From Burkholderia sp. USMB20 (GTDB lineage Bacteria; Pseudomonadota; Gammaproteobacteria; Burkholderiales; Burkholderiaceae): 64,000 nucleotides of DNA. The DNA lies in contig NZ_JTAN02000002.1 in assembly GCF_000949135.2 (NCBI RefSeq), positions 124,001-188,000 on the forward strand, in the 5' to 3' direction. Position 1 is the first letter of the stretch; each line of letters opens with the position of its first letter. Both the position numbers and the translations under genes were made by a program. Below, piece after piece: positions 54,720 through 64,000 of the stretch. The notes below the pieces were generated by a model. It saw nothing but the letters and a program-made list of their open reading frames with translations. It was not told the origin of the DNA and ran no database searches.

Positions 54720-56144
54720 TCAGTACTTCATGACGACGAGGCGCGTCTGCGTGAATTCGAGCATCCCGTGCTTGCCGTCGTCGCCGCCGAGGCCCGAGCG
54801 CTTCCAGCCGGCGTGGAAGCCCTGGTACGGATCGGCCGGCGTGCGGTTCACGTACAGCTCGCCGGCCTCGATCGCGTTCGCGACGGTCATCGCGGTGCGG
54901 TAGCGCTCGGTATAGAGCACCGACGACAGGCCGAACTGGTGGTCGTTGGCCTGCGCGATCGCTTCGTCGATCGTCGTGTAGCGCAGCACGGGCATGATCG
55001 GGCCGAAAGTTTCCTCCTGCACGATCTCCATGTCCTGCCGCACGCCGGTGAGCAGCGTGGCCGGGTAGAAGAAGCCGGGGCCGTCGGGAATCGCGCCGCC
55101 GGTTTCGAGCGTCGCACCCGCCGCGATCGCACGTTCGACCATCCCGTGGATGTGCGCGCGCGCCGATGCGCTGACGAGCGGGCCCATCCGCGTGGCGTCC
55201 TGCGCACGGTCGCCGATGCGCACGGCGGCCATCTTCTCCTTCAGCAGCGCGACGAAACGGTCGTGCACGCTGTCGTGCACGTACACGCGCTCGATCGCCG
55301 TGCAGAGCTGGCCGCAATGGGTCGTCTTCGACGCGACGAGCGCGGCGGCCGCGCGTTCGAGATCGGCGTCGGGCTCGATGATCGCGGGCGTCTTGCCGCC
55401 GAGTTCGAGCGACGGCTTCGCGATGTTCGCCTTGCAGTAATCGAGCACCTTGCGGCCCGCGTTCACGCTGCCGGTCAGCGTGATCATCCCGACTGCCGGG
55501 TGCGTGCACAGCGCTTCGGCCGTCGCGTGATCCATCGTCAGGATGTTGACGACGCCCGGCGGGAAGCCCGCTTCGTCGGCCGCCTTCGCGATCTCGAACG
55601 CGGACACCGGCGTGTGGTTGCTCGGCCGCACGACCACGGTATTGCCGGCGATCAGCGCGGGCGCGACCTTGCGCAGCAGCGTGTAGACGGGATAGTTGAA
55701 CGGGATCAGGCATGCGACGACGCCGATCGGCTCGCGCTGCAGGAACAGGTTCTCGTCGGGCGTGTCGCTCGGGATGATCTCGCCCTCGATCCGGCGCGCC
55801 CACTCGGCGTGATAGCGCGTGATCTGGCCCGCGTAGACGGCCTCGTTCGACGCGTCCTCGATGCTCTTGCCGGATTCCTGCGCGAGCGCCGCGCCGATCT
55901 CCGGAGCGCGCGCGGTCAGCGCGTCGGCTAAGCGGTGCAGGTACACGGCGCGCTCGGCGCTCGGCAGCTTGCGCCACGCCTTTTGCGCGGCGGCCGCGGC
56001 GTCGACGGCGGCGAGCGCGTCGGCCGGCGTCGCGGCCGGCACGCGCGCGAACGGCGCTTCGGTGGCGGGATTGTGGACCACGATGAACGCGTCGCTTTCC
56101 GGGGCGACGAAACGGCCGTTCACGTAGTTGCGTTCAGTGCGCAT
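54720..56144 (-). CDS. Aldehyde dehydrogenase (AldA-like)
   Basis: 474 residues, NAD(P)-dependent. The catalytic Glu is in SLELGGKTPAII, the nucleophilic Cys in HCGQLCTAIERVYV, and the proofreading region in EETFGPIMPVLRY. AldA-type lactaldehyde/glycolaldehyde dehydrogenases are the closest I can name. GGAGGAG precedes the ATG. It is the first gene of the catabolic operon, 129 bp before the MFS gene, and could oxidise the aldehyde made by the GMC enzyme. Confidence 0.92.
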   Translation of the reverse strand: MRTERNYVNGRFVAPESDAFIVVHNPATEAPFARVPAATPADALAAVDAAAAAQKAWRKLPSAERAVYLHRLADALTARAPEIGAALAQESGKSIEDASNEAVYAGQITRYHAEWARRIEGEIIPSDTPDENLFLQREPIGVVACLIPFNYPVYTLLRKVAPALIAGNTVVVRPSNHTPVSAFEIAKAADEAGFPPGVVNILTMDHATAEALCTHPAVGMITLTGSVNAGRKVLDYCKANIAKPSLELGGKTPAIIEPDADLERAAAALVASKTTHCGQLCTAIERVYVHDSVHDRFVALLKEKMAAVRIGDRAQDATRMGPLVSASARAHIHGMVERAIAAGATLETGGAIPDGPGFFYPATLLTGVRQDMEIVQEETFGPIMPVLRYTTIDEAIAQANDHQFGLSSVLYTERYRTAMTVANAIEAGELYVNRTPADPYQGFHAGWKRSGLGGDDGKHGMLEFTQTRLVVMKY

Positions 56145-56480
56145 GAAGTGACTCCTCCGATGAATGCGGGCGAATCGCTTCGGGTGGCGACACGCGCGGT
56201 ACGGGACAGAGGCCATTCTCTTCATGCGTTTAGCGCACGACAAACGACTTATTTTAGCGTCGAGCATGAGAAAAACGCACGTTACTCGGCTGATCGGCCG
56301 GAATCGTGCGTCCGGCAAGGCTGCCGTGGTGCGGGCCGCGAGCGGGACGGGCGGCGGCGGGCCCGCATTTTTCGACTGATCCGGATGCGCGCGCGAGCGG
56401 GAGCCGGTAAGGTGTCGGCCGCGGTTGACGCTTCGGCGCGGCGCGGGGCGGTCGGCTACGCTTGGGGCACGGATCGTGTG
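56145..56480. other. Intergenic region between LysR and aldehyde dehydrogenase genes
   Basis: 336 bp without a gene. The promoter of the catabolic operon should lie in the AT-richer part (56210-56280). No clear inverted repeat or promoter element was found. Confidence 0.4.
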
Positions 56481-57419
56481 CTAGGCCAGCGGCACTTGCG
56501 GCAGCGGCGACGACGGTTCGAGATGGCGCTTCGCGAGCCACACTTCCTGCTGCAGCCAGTCGCGGAACTGGACGATGTGCGGCAGGTTCGTCTGCTCGGG
56601 CCGCGTGACGAACCAGTACGACTGGTGGCCGTCGACGTGCACGTTGAGCACCTGCATCAACTGCCCGGTCGCGAGTTCGCGCGCGACCATGTGGCGATCG
56701 GCGATCGTGATCCCAAGGCCGTCGATCGCCGCGCGGATCGCGTGGTCGAGCAGGTCGAATTCGTAGCCGCCGCGCGTGTCGACGTCGGCGATGCCGGCGG
56801 CCTTCAGCCAGTGCTGCCAGGTCAGGTAGCGCTGGTCGTCGGTGGCGAGCACGTGCAGCAGCGTGAAGCGGTTCAGGTCGATCGGCGCGCCGTCCTGTCG
56901 CAGCCGCGCATACAGCGCGGGCGCGCAGACGGCGATATGCTGCTCCTGCATCAGCAGTGCGTTGTCGAAACCGTCCCATTCGCCGTCGCCGAAGCGGATC
57001 GCGCAGTCGAGCACGCGCGATTCGCCGAGACTGTCGTGGATGCGGGTCGTGAGGCTCAGCTCGAATTCGGGATGCGCGTCGCGCAGCCGGCCGAGCCGCG
57101 GCATCAGCCAGCGCGCGGCGAAGGTGGGCGGCACGTTCGCGCGCAGGCGGTTCAGGTGGGTTTTTTCCTGCAGGCTGCGAACGGTCAGCTCGATCTTGTC
57201 GAACGATTGCTGCAGCGCGCGCAGCAGCACGCGCCCGGCCGCCGTCAGTTCGAGCTGGTGATGGCGCCGCTCGAGCAGGGTTTCGCCGAGCTGGCCCTCG
57301 AGCTGGCGAACCTGGCGGCTCACCGCGCTCTGCGTCACGTTGAGCAGCTCGGCCGCGCGCGTGAAGCTGCCGGTGCGGCCGGCCATCTCGAAGGCTTTCA
57401 GCGCATTCAGCGCCGGCAT
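56481..57419 (-). CDS. LysR-family regulator (GcvA-like)
   Basis: 312 residues. The N-terminus PALNALKAFEMAGRTGSFTR and helix-turn-helix ELLNVTQSAVSRQVRQLEGQ match the GcvA/AmpR branch; the effector domain begins near residue 90 (RLRANVPPTFAARWLMPRLG). It is upstream of, and in the same direction as, the aldehyde dehydrogenase operon and is a natural candidate regulator for it. An upstream extension of the open frame (78 residues) is Arg-rich and rejected. Confidence 0.9.
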   Translation of the reverse strand: MPALNALKAFEMAGRTGSFTRAAELLNVTQSAVSRQVRQLEGQLGETLLERRHHQLELTAAGRVLLRALQQSFDKIELTVRSLQEKTHLNRLRANVPPTFAARWLMPRLGRLRDAHPEFELSLTTRIHDSLGESRVLDCAIRFGDGEWDGFDNALLMQEQHIAVCAPALYARLRQDGAPIDLNRFTLLHVLATDDQRYLTWQHWLKAAGIADVDTRGGYEFDLLDHAIRAAIDGLGITIADRHMVARELATGQLMQVLNVHVDGHQSYWFVTRPEQTNLPHIVQFRDWLQQEVWLAKRHLEPSSPLPQVPLA

Positions 57420-57651
57420 CTTGCGTCTCACGGGGCGGTGTCGTGTCTGGTGCGGGATGCTTATTGTAGGCGGGCGGCGCGGGTGCTGGGGGCGATGAAT
57501 GGATGCGACGAAGGGGGCGGGCCCTCGGGGCTTTTTGCGGCGCGGCGGTTGATGCACGTCGTTGCGATGAGACTGCCGGCGGGATGGACGGCGGCACCGG
57601 CCCGCAACAGCTCGAACGATACGAACGATACGAACGAAAGGGACACACATC

Positions 57652-58527
57652 ATGCGACGCCTGCCATCGTTGATCGCGCTGCGATTTTTCGAAGAGACCG
57701 CGCGTCACCTGAGCTTCAACCGTGCGGCGGTTTCGCTGTGCGTGACGCAGGGGGCGGTGAGCCGGCAGATCCGGCTGCTCGAGGAGGCGCTCGGCGCGCG
57801 GCTGTTCGAGCGCGATCACAAGGGCGTGCGCCTGACCGATGCCGGCCAGCGGTTGCTGCCGTTCATCGGGCAGGCGTTCGATACGATCGAACGCGGCGTC
57901 GACGAAGTCGCCGCCACGCGGCCGGGTGCGAAGCGGCGCCTGACGGTGTCGCTGCCGCCGACCTTCGCGACGCAGTGGTTTTCGCCGCGGCTCGGCACGC
58001 TCGCGCAGGCGCTGCCCGACGTCGAGCTGTCGATCCGCACCGAGCCGGCCGACGACTGCCATTGCCACATCCGCTTCGGGCGCGCGGCGCGCGCGGGAAT
58101 GCAGTCGGAGCTGCTGATGATGGAACGGCATGCGCTCGTCGGCGCGCCGCGTTATCGCGGCGATGCGCTCGACGTGCTGCTCGGCCGGCTGCCGTCGCTG
58201 CATGTGCTGCACGAAGGCAAGCGCCTGACGCTATGGGCCGACTGGTGCGAGCAGGCCGGCGTGCCGGTGGCGCGGATCGCCGACGGCATCGAGTTTTCCA
58301 CGCTCGAACAGGCGATCCGCGCGGCGCGCAAGGGCGCGGGGCTCGCGGTGGTCGACCTGAACATGATCGAGGAGGAGATCGCCGAGGGCAGCCTCGTGCG
58401 GCTGTCGCCGGTGCAGCCGATCGGACCGTTCGGCTATTGGCTCGATGTCGAGCCGGAGAGTATCGCGGTCGAGCACGTGGTTGCGTTTGCCGCGTGGTTG
58501 CGGGGGCAGGCGGGGCGGAAGGGTTAG
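57652..58527 (+). CDS. LysR-family regulator (GcvA-like), second copy
   Basis: 291 residues, the same branch as its divergent neighbour: RLPSLIALRFFEETARHLSF, VTQGAVSRQIRLLEEALGAR and LTVSLPPTFATQWFSPRLG. The effector domain has an unusual DDCHCHIRFGRA segment. It is divergent from the other GcvA-like gene with 232 bp between starts. Its target is unclear: either the catabolic operon or a gene elsewhere. Confidence 0.9.
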   Translation: MRRLPSLIALRFFEETARHLSFNRAAVSLCVTQGAVSRQIRLLEEALGARLFERDHKGVRLTDAGQRLLPFIGQAFDTIERGVDEVAATRPGAKRRLTVSLPPTFATQWFSPRLGTLAQALPDVELSIRTEPADDCHCHIRFGRAARAGMQSELLMMERHALVGAPRYRGDALDVLLGRLPSLHVLHEGKRLTLWADWCEQAGVPVARIADGIEFSTLEQAIRAARKGAGLAVVDLNMIEEEIAEGSLVRLSPVQPIGPFGYWLDVEPESIAVEHVVAFAAWLRGQAGRKG

Positions 58528-58582
58528 GCGGCGATTGTGGGACGCGACTGATCGGAATGCGGGAAAAATCGGATCAGGCCGG

Positions 58583-58599
58583 GCACTGTCGGACAGTGC
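58583..58599. other. 17-bp perfect palindrome behind the LysR gene
   Basis: GCACTGTCGGACAGTGC: 8-bp arms around a single central base, 56 bp behind the stop codon. There is no T-run directly after it. Confidence 0.5.
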
Positions 58600-58658
58600 T
58601 TCCGGCATGGTGTCCGTTAAAGACCGTTACCAACGGGAGACGTAAACGGTCGTTGTCG

Positions 58659-58679
58659 AGCCGAACCGGACGGCTTTTT
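58659..58679 (+). terminator. Probable Rho-independent terminator
   Basis: AGCCG (58659-58663) and CGGCT (58671-58675) form a short stem followed by five T. It lies between the LysR gene and the end of the convergent hypothetical operon. Confidence 0.55.
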
Positions 58680-58693
58680 CCCGTCGTTGCCGG

Positions 58694-59047
58694 CTACGCG
58701 TCGGGGTCGTGTCCGAAGTGCATGAGTGTCTCCCGGCGGCCGCTGGCTTCGATTTCCGCGATCGATACGACCGGCAACTGGCATTTCGAGAGATCGATAC
58801 GCCCGACGTTGAAGACGGTGCGTCGCGGCGGGGACGCCGGCATGTCGGCTGGCCGTGTGTCGTGCCCGACGGCGGACTTGCGCATGACGCGCGCCAGGCT
58901 TTGATGGAGTTCGTTTGCGACGAGCATGTCGAGGAGTTGCCTGGCTTCGGAGACGAGTGCGAGGCGATGCCGGTTCGCCGGCCGGCCCCGCTTCGCCGTG
59001 GCGCGCGCGATCCGGAATCCGGCAATCGGCGTGTGCTTTGCGTTCAT
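58694..59047 (-). CDS. Hypothetical protein
   Basis: 117 residues, soluble, basic N-terminal half (IARATAKRGRPANRHRLALV) and a C-terminal half with FNVGRIDLSKCQLPVVSIAE. No signal peptide or membrane segment. The start overlaps the stop of the upstream gene (ATGA), so it is translated together with it. Since that upstream gene carries a nonsense codon, expression of this one may be reduced by polarity. Not recognised. Confidence 0.65.
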   Translation of the reverse strand: MNAKHTPIAGFRIARATAKRGRPANRHRLALVSEARQLLDMLVANELHQSLARVMRKSAVGHDTRPADMPASPPRRTVFNVGRIDLSKCQLPVVSIAEIEASGRRETLMHFGHDPDA

Positions 59048-60306
59048 TCGTAAATCCCCTTTTCGATCAGGTATCGGTGCAACGCGTGCACGGATGTGCC
59101 ATGCGGTGCGACGTCGAATGTCATCCAGCGGTGCGATCCCGCCACGCGCCAGAAATCTCGCCCGAATCGCGTCGCATAGAGCGCACGCAGCGACCGGAGC
59201 GATCCGTCGGCAAGACCGATCGGGTGTCCCTGGAAATACTGGAACAACGCCGCTTCATCGCTGCACTTGTCGGGAATGGGCGCGTCGAAACCGAACCGTG
59301 GCCACGCGTAGTACCCGCATAGCTGGCGCCCGCCCGGTTTGGGCGCTGCTTTCCGGCCCCCCGCTGCAAATGCAATGATTCGGGTGATGCCCAACGTATC
59401 AGACGCCCTGACGATGCGCCACAGCATCGCCGCGCCGAGTCCCGCGATTGCGTTGTCGACGAGATCGATTGTCTTGAGTTCGAGTAGGGATGTGTCCGAT
59501 TCTCGACGCACCGATACGCGGTTCTCGGATCGGATCCACGTGGTGTTCGTGACCGAGAAGGTCAACGAGCCTCTGCTGTCGAGATAGGCTTGAATCTCCG
59601 ATCCCGTAGGCGCTCCGCACAACGAAACGAGCAGTTCGTCAGAGACGTCGCCGCTCACGCCGAGCAACGCGGAAATGTCGAGGTCGTTTCGATCGATCGC
59701 GAGACGATCGTCGAAGTACGTCGCCTCGTACGGCAGAACATGGCAGAGATCGACATGCTGGGCGGGCATGGTTGCGGCCGGAAGAATGGAAAACCCCAGC
59801 ATATCGCCGCGAATCCGCCGCGCCGAGTCCGCCGAACGGCCAACCGCGAGACGGAACGCCCGCCGTCCCGCCGGCCTTACGACCAGTCGAACGTCAGCAG
59901 CGCCGCGCGGCTGACCGGCTCGTATGGCCTGTTGCCCGGTGTAATGCGTGTCCAGTTCCTTGCGAAAGCCTGCGTCGTACGTGTCGGGCGGGTTCTCCGG
60001 ATAGAAGTAGCGCGGGTCGCCGAGCAACGTATAGCGGTTGTTTTCGTCGAGCCGGAACCCGATCCAGTTCGCGCGCAGATAGTCGTTGTGGCACGCGGCC
60101 GTGTCCTGCCCGACGAGCCCGTCATAAGGTTCGACCGGGCTGATCAGGTGGATCCAGCCCTCCCATTACGGATCGACCGCCGACAGGTCGATTGACACGA
60201 GCGGATGCAGATGGCGCGCGAGTGCTGCCTGGTGCGCGGCGAAGACGTCGGTGTCCGACGCATAGACCTTCAGGCCAGGTTGTGGCGTGACGATGTCTTC
60301 GATCAT
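59044..60306 (-). pseudogene. Hypothetical protein gene with a nonsense codon at position 47
   Basis: The frame starts at the ATG at 60306 (IEDIVTPQPGLKVYASDTDV), runs 46 codons, meets TAA at 60166-60168, and continues in the same frame without further stop for 373 codons to 59044 (WEGWIHLISPVEPYDGLVGQ directly after the stop). Both sides are protein-like with no shift of frame, so a single base change broke a gene of about 420 codons. The remaining open frame has only weak internal starts such as the TTG at 60027. Function unknown; soluble, no signal peptide. Confidence 0.7.
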
Positions 60307-60463
60307 GATCGGTGTCCGCATGGTGAGCGTTCGGCAAGGCTTCACGCGTGAAGGCGAAAACCGGATGAATGCCGGCGCCGCAGCAGCCTGTCGGAATCAG
60401 GTTCCGTTCATCCGCCCGATCGGATGTGAAAGCATTCGCGCTGCCCCTCTGGAGATCGTCTTC

Positions 60464-60479
60464 TTGATAATAGTTGATA
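60464..60479. promoter_or_regulatory. Direct repeat upstream of the ParDE pair
   Basis: TTGATA occurs twice with a 10-bp period (60464-60469 and 60474-60479), one helical turn, 49 bp before the antitoxin start. It may be the operator or promoter of the pair. Confidence 0.4.
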
Positions 60480-60527
60480 GCCGGGATACGCTTGATGGAT
60501 CGAATTCAATCCGGTCGGGAGGTCGAC

Positions 60528-60785
60528 ATGATCAGTGCGGAACTGGGCCCGCAACTGGAGGCTTATGTCGCGAAGCTGGTCGAATCGGGGCGTTACGGGT
60601 CCAAGAGCGAAGTGCTGCGCGAAGGCGTGCGCCTGATCCAGGATCGCGAGGCGCAACTGAACGCGCTGGACGCGGTGATCTCGCGCAGCCTGGCCGATGC
60701 GCAAGCAGGGCGCGGCGCCGAGGCGGCGGAAGTCTTCGATCATCTCGAGGCGAAGTATCGGGCGCAGGCGGATCGGCAGGCCTGA
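60528..60785 (+). CDS. ParD-type antitoxin
   Basis: 85 residues. The N-terminal ribbon-helix-helix is seen as ISAELGPQLEAYVAKLVESG then RYGSKSEVLREGVRLIQDRE; the C-terminal part (DAVISRSLADAQAGRGAEAA) is the flexible toxin-binding tail. The ATG at 60528 has GGGAGG with five bases of spacing and is preferred to an ATG 18 codons earlier. The toxin gene starts 2 bp behind its stop. Confidence 0.92.
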   Translation: MISAELGPQLEAYVAKLVESGRYGSKSEVLREGVRLIQDREAQLNALDAVISRSLADAQAGRGAEAAEVFDHLEAKYRAQADRQA

Positions 60786-60787
60786 TC

Positions 60788-61081
60788 GTGCGCCTGTCCG
60801 ATTTTGCGATTGCCGAACTCGAAGCGGTCGCCGATTACATTGCACGCGACAACCCGCAACGCGCCGTGACGTTCGTGCGGGAGATTCGCGACAAGTGCAT
60901 GAGTCTGGCCGCGATGCCGCTGGCGTTTCCGCTGGTGCCGCGCTTCGAGCGTTACGGCGTGCGGCACCGCGTGTACGGCAACTACCAGATCTTCTATCGA
61001 GTCGTCGGCGATCCGCCGACGCGGATCGACATCCTTCACGTCCTGCACGGCGCGCGGGATTACGCGTCGATTCTGTTCTGA
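60788..61081 (+). CDS. ParE/RelE-family toxin
   Basis: 97 residues, GTG start. The fold is clear from AELEAVADYIARDNPQRAVT, LAAMPLAFPLVPRFERYGVR, GNYQIFYRVVGDPP and IDILHVLHGARDY. ParE toxins inhibit DNA gyrase; the last His-Gly-Arg segment is the family signature. It is encoded directly behind its ParD-type antitoxin. The upstream extension of the open frame overlaps the antitoxin gene and is not used. Confidence 0.92.
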   Translation: MRLSDFAIAELEAVADYIARDNPQRAVTFVREIRDKCMSLAAMPLAFPLVPRFERYGVRHRVYGNYQIFYRVVGDPPTRIDILHVLHGARDYASILF

Positions 61082-61238
61082 GCGAACGCGCGCATCTCAT
61101 CGCGCCCGGAATGAGCGAGCCCGCCCACGACCGGGTGCGACAGAATCGCGCTCGGTGTCGCCGGCGCGCATCGGCGGCGAGTCGAGGCAAAAGCCTCGCG
61201 CGCGATGAAGCCGGCGGCCACGCGGCCCGCCACCCTCG

Positions 61239-62612
61239 TCAATGCCCCGACGCTTCCTCCAGCGTCAGATGCTTCGTCTCCGGCGCCCACGCGACGGACA
61301 CGATCATCCCCACCAGCAGCACGCCCGCGAGCGCGAACATCGTCGCGTGAAAGCCGAGCGTCGCGATGCCGGCCGGCAGCAGGAACGTGCCGATCGCCGA
61401 ACCGAGCCGGCTGCACGCGATCGCGAGGCCCACGCCGCTCGCGCGCACTTCGGTCGGGAAGCACTCGGGCGGGAACACGCCGACGAGGTTGCTGAACGCC
61501 GACATCGTCAGCGTGAAGATCGCGAACGCGACGATCATCGCGACGGCCGCCGTCGACGGCAGCACCGCGAGCGCGACGAGCGACGCGCACGTCACCGCGA
61601 ACGAGCCGATCAGGAAGCCGCGTCGCGACAGCCGGATCGTCAGCCAGATGCCGATCAGCGCGCCCAGCACGAGAAACGCGTTCAGCAGCAGGTCCGCACC
61701 GAAGCCTTCGGCGAGGCCGATCGTCTTCAGGATCGTCGGCAGGAACGTGTAGATCGCGAAATACGGAATCACGAGGCACACGAAGAACGCGCAGTTGAAA
61801 AGCGTGCGGCGGATCAGGTCATGCCGGAACAGTCGCGCGAAGCCGGCATTCGCCTGCGGTTCGGCCGAACCGTCGAGCATCACGTGCGGCCCGAAATGTT
61901 TCGCGACGATGGCGCGCGCTTCCTGCACGCGGCCCTTGCCGAGCAGCCAGCGCGGCGATTCGGGCGTGCCGATCCGCAGCACCAGCACGATCAGCGCGGG
62001 CAATGCAGCCGACGCGAGCAGCCAGCGCCATGCGTCGGGCGCGGCGTCGCCGTACGCGAGGCCGAGCACGTTCGCGGCGACATAGCCGATCGTCCAGATC
62101 ACGCTGAACGAGCCGAGCAGCGCACCGCGATGCTTGCGCGGCGAGAATTCGGCGAGGATCGCGTGGCCGACGGTGAAGTCGCCGCCCATCCCGAAGCCGA
62201 TCAGCACGCGCAGCACGCACAGTTCGAGCGGCGACGTGACGAAGAACTGCGCGAACGCGGCCGCCGTGATGATCACGAAGCTCGTCAGGAAGATCTTCTG
62301 CCGGCCCATCCGGTCGGACAGCCAGCCGAACACGAGGCTGCCGAAGAAGATGCCGATCAGCGCCGAGCTGCCGATCATCCCCATCCAGAACGCGTCGATC
62401 GGCATCTGCCCGCCGAGCGCGGCGAGCGCATAACCGATCGTGCCGAGCGTGTAGCCTTCGGTGAAATGCGCGCCGAACGTGAGGCCGGCGATCTTCACGT
62501 GAAAACGGTTGAGCGGCACGTCGTCGAGCGCGACGGGGCGGTGCGGCGCCTCGGCGCCACGCGACAGCGGCAACGCGCGCGCGGTGCCGGATTGAACGTT
62601 GGCTGGGGTCAA
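61239..62612 (-). CDS. MFS transporter, sugar/aromatic-acid porter type
   Basis: 457 residues, twelve predicted membrane helices. The signature motifs are GWLSDRMGRQKIF between TM2 and TM3, LIGFGMGGDFTVGHAILAEF and SPRKHRGALLGSF, as in the AraE/AAHS-type porters. The start is TTG at 62612: AGGAGG lies four bases ahead and no ATG is close. It follows a gabD-type gene by 120 bp on the same strand, so it may import the precursor of the semialdehyde. Confidence 0.88.
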   Translation of the reverse strand: MTPANVQSGTARALPLSRGAEAPHRPVALDDVPLNRFHVKIAGLTFGAHFTEGYTLGTIGYALAALGGQMPIDAFWMGMIGSSALIGIFFGSLVFGWLSDRMGRQKIFLTSFVIITAAAFAQFFVTSPLELCVLRVLIGFGMGGDFTVGHAILAEFSPRKHRGALLGSFSVIWTIGYVAANVLGLAYGDAAPDAWRWLLASAALPALIVLVLRIGTPESPRWLLGKGRVQEARAIVAKHFGPHVMLDGSAEPQANAGFARLFRHDLIRRTLFNCAFFVCLVIPYFAIYTFLPTILKTIGLAEGFGADLLLNAFLVLGALIGIWLTIRLSRRGFLIGSFAVTCASLVALAVLPSTAAVAMIVAFAIFTLTMSAFSNLVGVFPPECFPTEVRASGVGLAIACSRLGSAIGTFLLPAGIATLGFHATMFALAGVLLVGMIVSVAWAPETKHLTLEEASGH

Positions 62613-62683
62613 GCTGCCTCCTGGATTGTCATGCGCGATGCGGCGGCCTGCGCGGGCACGAATGCCCGCGAGCGCCGTGCAAG

Positions 62684-62716
62684 GCGCCGCGCGCCCGGGC
62701 GGCGCGCGGCGCGGAT
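62684..62716. terminator. GC-rich stem between gabD-type and MFS genes
   Basis: GCCGCGCGCC and GGCGCGCGGC flank CGGGC in the 120-bp gap, a very stable stem without T-run. It may attenuate or separate the two transcripts. Confidence 0.4.
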
Positions 62717-62732
62717 CGACCGCGGGGAGCGG

Positions 62733-64000
62733 TCAGCGGCCGAGGCCGGCCATCAGCGTGTACTTCAGTTCCACGTATTCGTCGAGGCCGTACTTCGAGC
62801 CTTCGCGGCCGAGCCCCGATTGCTTGACGCCGCCGAACGGCGCGACTTCGGTCGAGATGATCCCGTCGTTGACGCCGACCATCCCGCTCTCGAGCGCACC
62901 CGACACGCGCCACGCGCGGCCGAGGTCGCGCGTGTAGAAGTACGCGGACAGCCCGAACGGCGTGTCGTTGGCCGCGGCGACGGCCTCTTCCTCGGTCGTG
63001 AAGCGGAAGCAGCCGGCGACGGGGCCGAAGGTTTCCTCTTCGGCGATCAGCATGTCGGGCGTCATGCCGGTCAGCACGGTCGGCTCGTAGAACGTGCCGC
63101 CGAGCGCGTGGCGCTTGCCGCCGGTGAGCGCGTGCGCGCCCTTCGCGGTTGCATCGGCCACGTGCCGCTCGACCTTGCCGAGCGCCGCCTCGTTGATCAG
63201 CGGCCCCTGGTCGACTTCACCGGCGAGCGCGTTGCCGACGCGCAGCGTGCGCACGGCGTCCGCCAGCTTGCGCGTGAACGCGTCGTACACGCCGTCCTGC
63301 ACGAGAAAGCGGTTCACGCATACGCAGGTCTGGCCCGTGTTGCGGAACTTCGACGCGATCGCGCCCGTGACCGCCGCATCGAGATCGGCATCGTCGAACA
63401 CGATGAACGGCGCGTTGCCGCCGAGTTCGAGCGACAGCTTCTTCAGCGTGTCGGCCGACTGCTTCGCGAGCAGCTTGCCGACCCGCGTCGAGCCCGTGAA
63501 CGACAGCTTGCGCACGACGGACGAACTCGTCAGCGTCTCGCCGATCGCGACCGCGTCGCCCGACACGACGTTGAACACGCCGGCCGGCACGCCCGCGCGC
63601 TCGGCCAGCACCGCGAGCGCGAACGCCGACAGCGGCGTTTCCTCGGACGGCTTCAGCACCATCGTGCAGCCGGCCGCGAGCGCGGGGCCGGCCTTGCGCG
63701 TGATCATCGCGAGCGGGAAGTTCCACGGCGTGATCGCCGCGACGACGCCGACCGGCTCGCGCGTGACGACGATCTGCGAATCCGGCTTCGGGCTCGGGAT
63801 CACGTCGCCGTACATGCGCTTCGCTTCTTCCGCGAACCATTCGAGAAAGCTCGCCGCGTACGCGACTTCGCCGCGCGCTTCCGCGAGCGGCTTGCCTTGC
63901 TCGCGCGTCAGCAGCTCGGCGAGCGCATCGCGATGCTCGAGCATCAGCTCGCCCCAGCGCTTCACGCGTGCGCCACGCTCCTTCGCGGTCAGCGCGCGCC
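62733..64000 (-). CDS. gabD: Succinate-semialdehyde dehydrogenase type, 3' part
   Basis: The gene enters from the right edge; about 422 C-terminal codons are present and roughly 60-70 N-terminal residues are missing. Aldehyde dehydrogenase motifs are complete: [20 protein letters not shown], the catalytic Glu in [20 protein letters not shown], and the nucleophilic Cys in [14 protein letters not shown], the Cys-Val-Cys typical of GabD. The closing [20 protein letters not shown] is also GabD-like. It oxidises succinate semialdehyde, or a related semialdehyde, to the acid. Confidence 0.9.
   Translation of the reverse strand, partial: RALTAKERGARVKRWGELMLEHRDALAELLTREQGKPLAEARGEVAYAASFLEWFAEEAKRMYGDVIPSPKPDSQIVVTREPVGVVAAITPWNFPLAMITRKAGPALAAGCTMVLKPSEETPLSAFALAVLAERAGVPAGVFNVVSGDAVAIGETLTSSSVVRKLSFTGSTRVGKLLAKQSADTLKKLSLELGGNAPFIVFDDADLDAAVTGAIASKFRNTGQTCVCVNRFLVQDGVYDAFTRKLADAVRTLRVGNALAGEVDQGPLINEAALGKVERHVADATAKGAHALTGGKRHALGGTFYEPTVLTGMTPDMLIAEEETFGPVAGCFRFTTEEEAVAAANDTPFGLSAYFYTRDLGRAWRVSGALESGMVGVNDGIISTEVAPFGGVKQSGLGREGSKYGLDEYVELKYTLMAGLGR

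Overview
The window is a very GC-rich bacterial sequence, gene-dense, with GGAG/GAGG ribosome binding sites and many LysR and Lrp regulators. Gene content (ACC deaminase next to an Lrp regulator, OmpC-type porin, PoxB, two AzlCD/SurE-type accessory loci, several hybrid kinases) is what I expect of a Burkholderia, most likely the cepacia complex and probably a secondary chromosome. That assignment is inference from family resemblance. No rRNA, tRNA, CRISPR array, integrase or intact insertion sequence was seen.

Layout. 0-15 kb: end of a MocR regulator, an aldo/keto reductase with divergent LysR, an ArsR regulator with a PLP-dependent decarboxylase, cupin, SDR, SurE, the azlCD exporter with divergent Lrp regulator, a toxin-first HigBA-type pair, secreted and small hypothetical proteins, a flavin reductase-like protein, a thioredoxin and YjbQ. 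15-27 kb: a signalling block. One minus-strand operon has a BetR-like/receiver protein, a periplasmic protein and a hybrid kinase. A plus-strand block has two large hybrid kinases around a LuxR-type response regulator; the first kinase has a receiver without its phospho-acceptor Asp, the second has receiver plus HPt. 27-35.3 kb: ACC deaminase (acdS) with its Lrp regulator, an Xre/RES toxin-antitoxin pair, a stand-alone AceE/MdeB-type 2-oxoacid dehydrogenase E1 with divergent Lrp regulator and a strong inverted repeat, and pyruvate oxidase poxB. ACC deaminase makes 2-oxobutyrate, a plausible substrate of the E1.

35.3-42.0 kb is the most interesting part. A small methyltransferase is preceded by an overlapping 29-codon leader ORF. 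Then comes a locus resembling the Pseudomonas Fap functional-amyloid system: a Gly-rich exported repeat protein behind a sigma-54-like promoter and a palindromic upstream site, a small exported protein, a periplasmic C39 cysteine peptidase (FapD-like), a second exported protein, and a convergent coiled-coil plus beta-barrel outer-membrane protein (FapF-like). Both small exported proteins carry a motif like the double-glycine leaders cut by C39 peptidases.

42-64 kb: porin, glycine betaine-type ABC transporter (proX-proW-proV), quinone oxidoreductase with divergent LysR, a catabolic operon (aldehyde dehydrogenase, MFS transporter, enolase-superfamily enzyme, GMC oxidoreductase) with two LysR genes, a broken two-gene hypothetical locus, a ParDE pair, and an MFS transporter behind a gabD-type dehydrogenase running off the right edge. 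Three degraded gene fragments lie in the intergenic gaps: two proV 3' ends that share one 18-bp deletion, and one piece of the GMC oxidoreductase gene.
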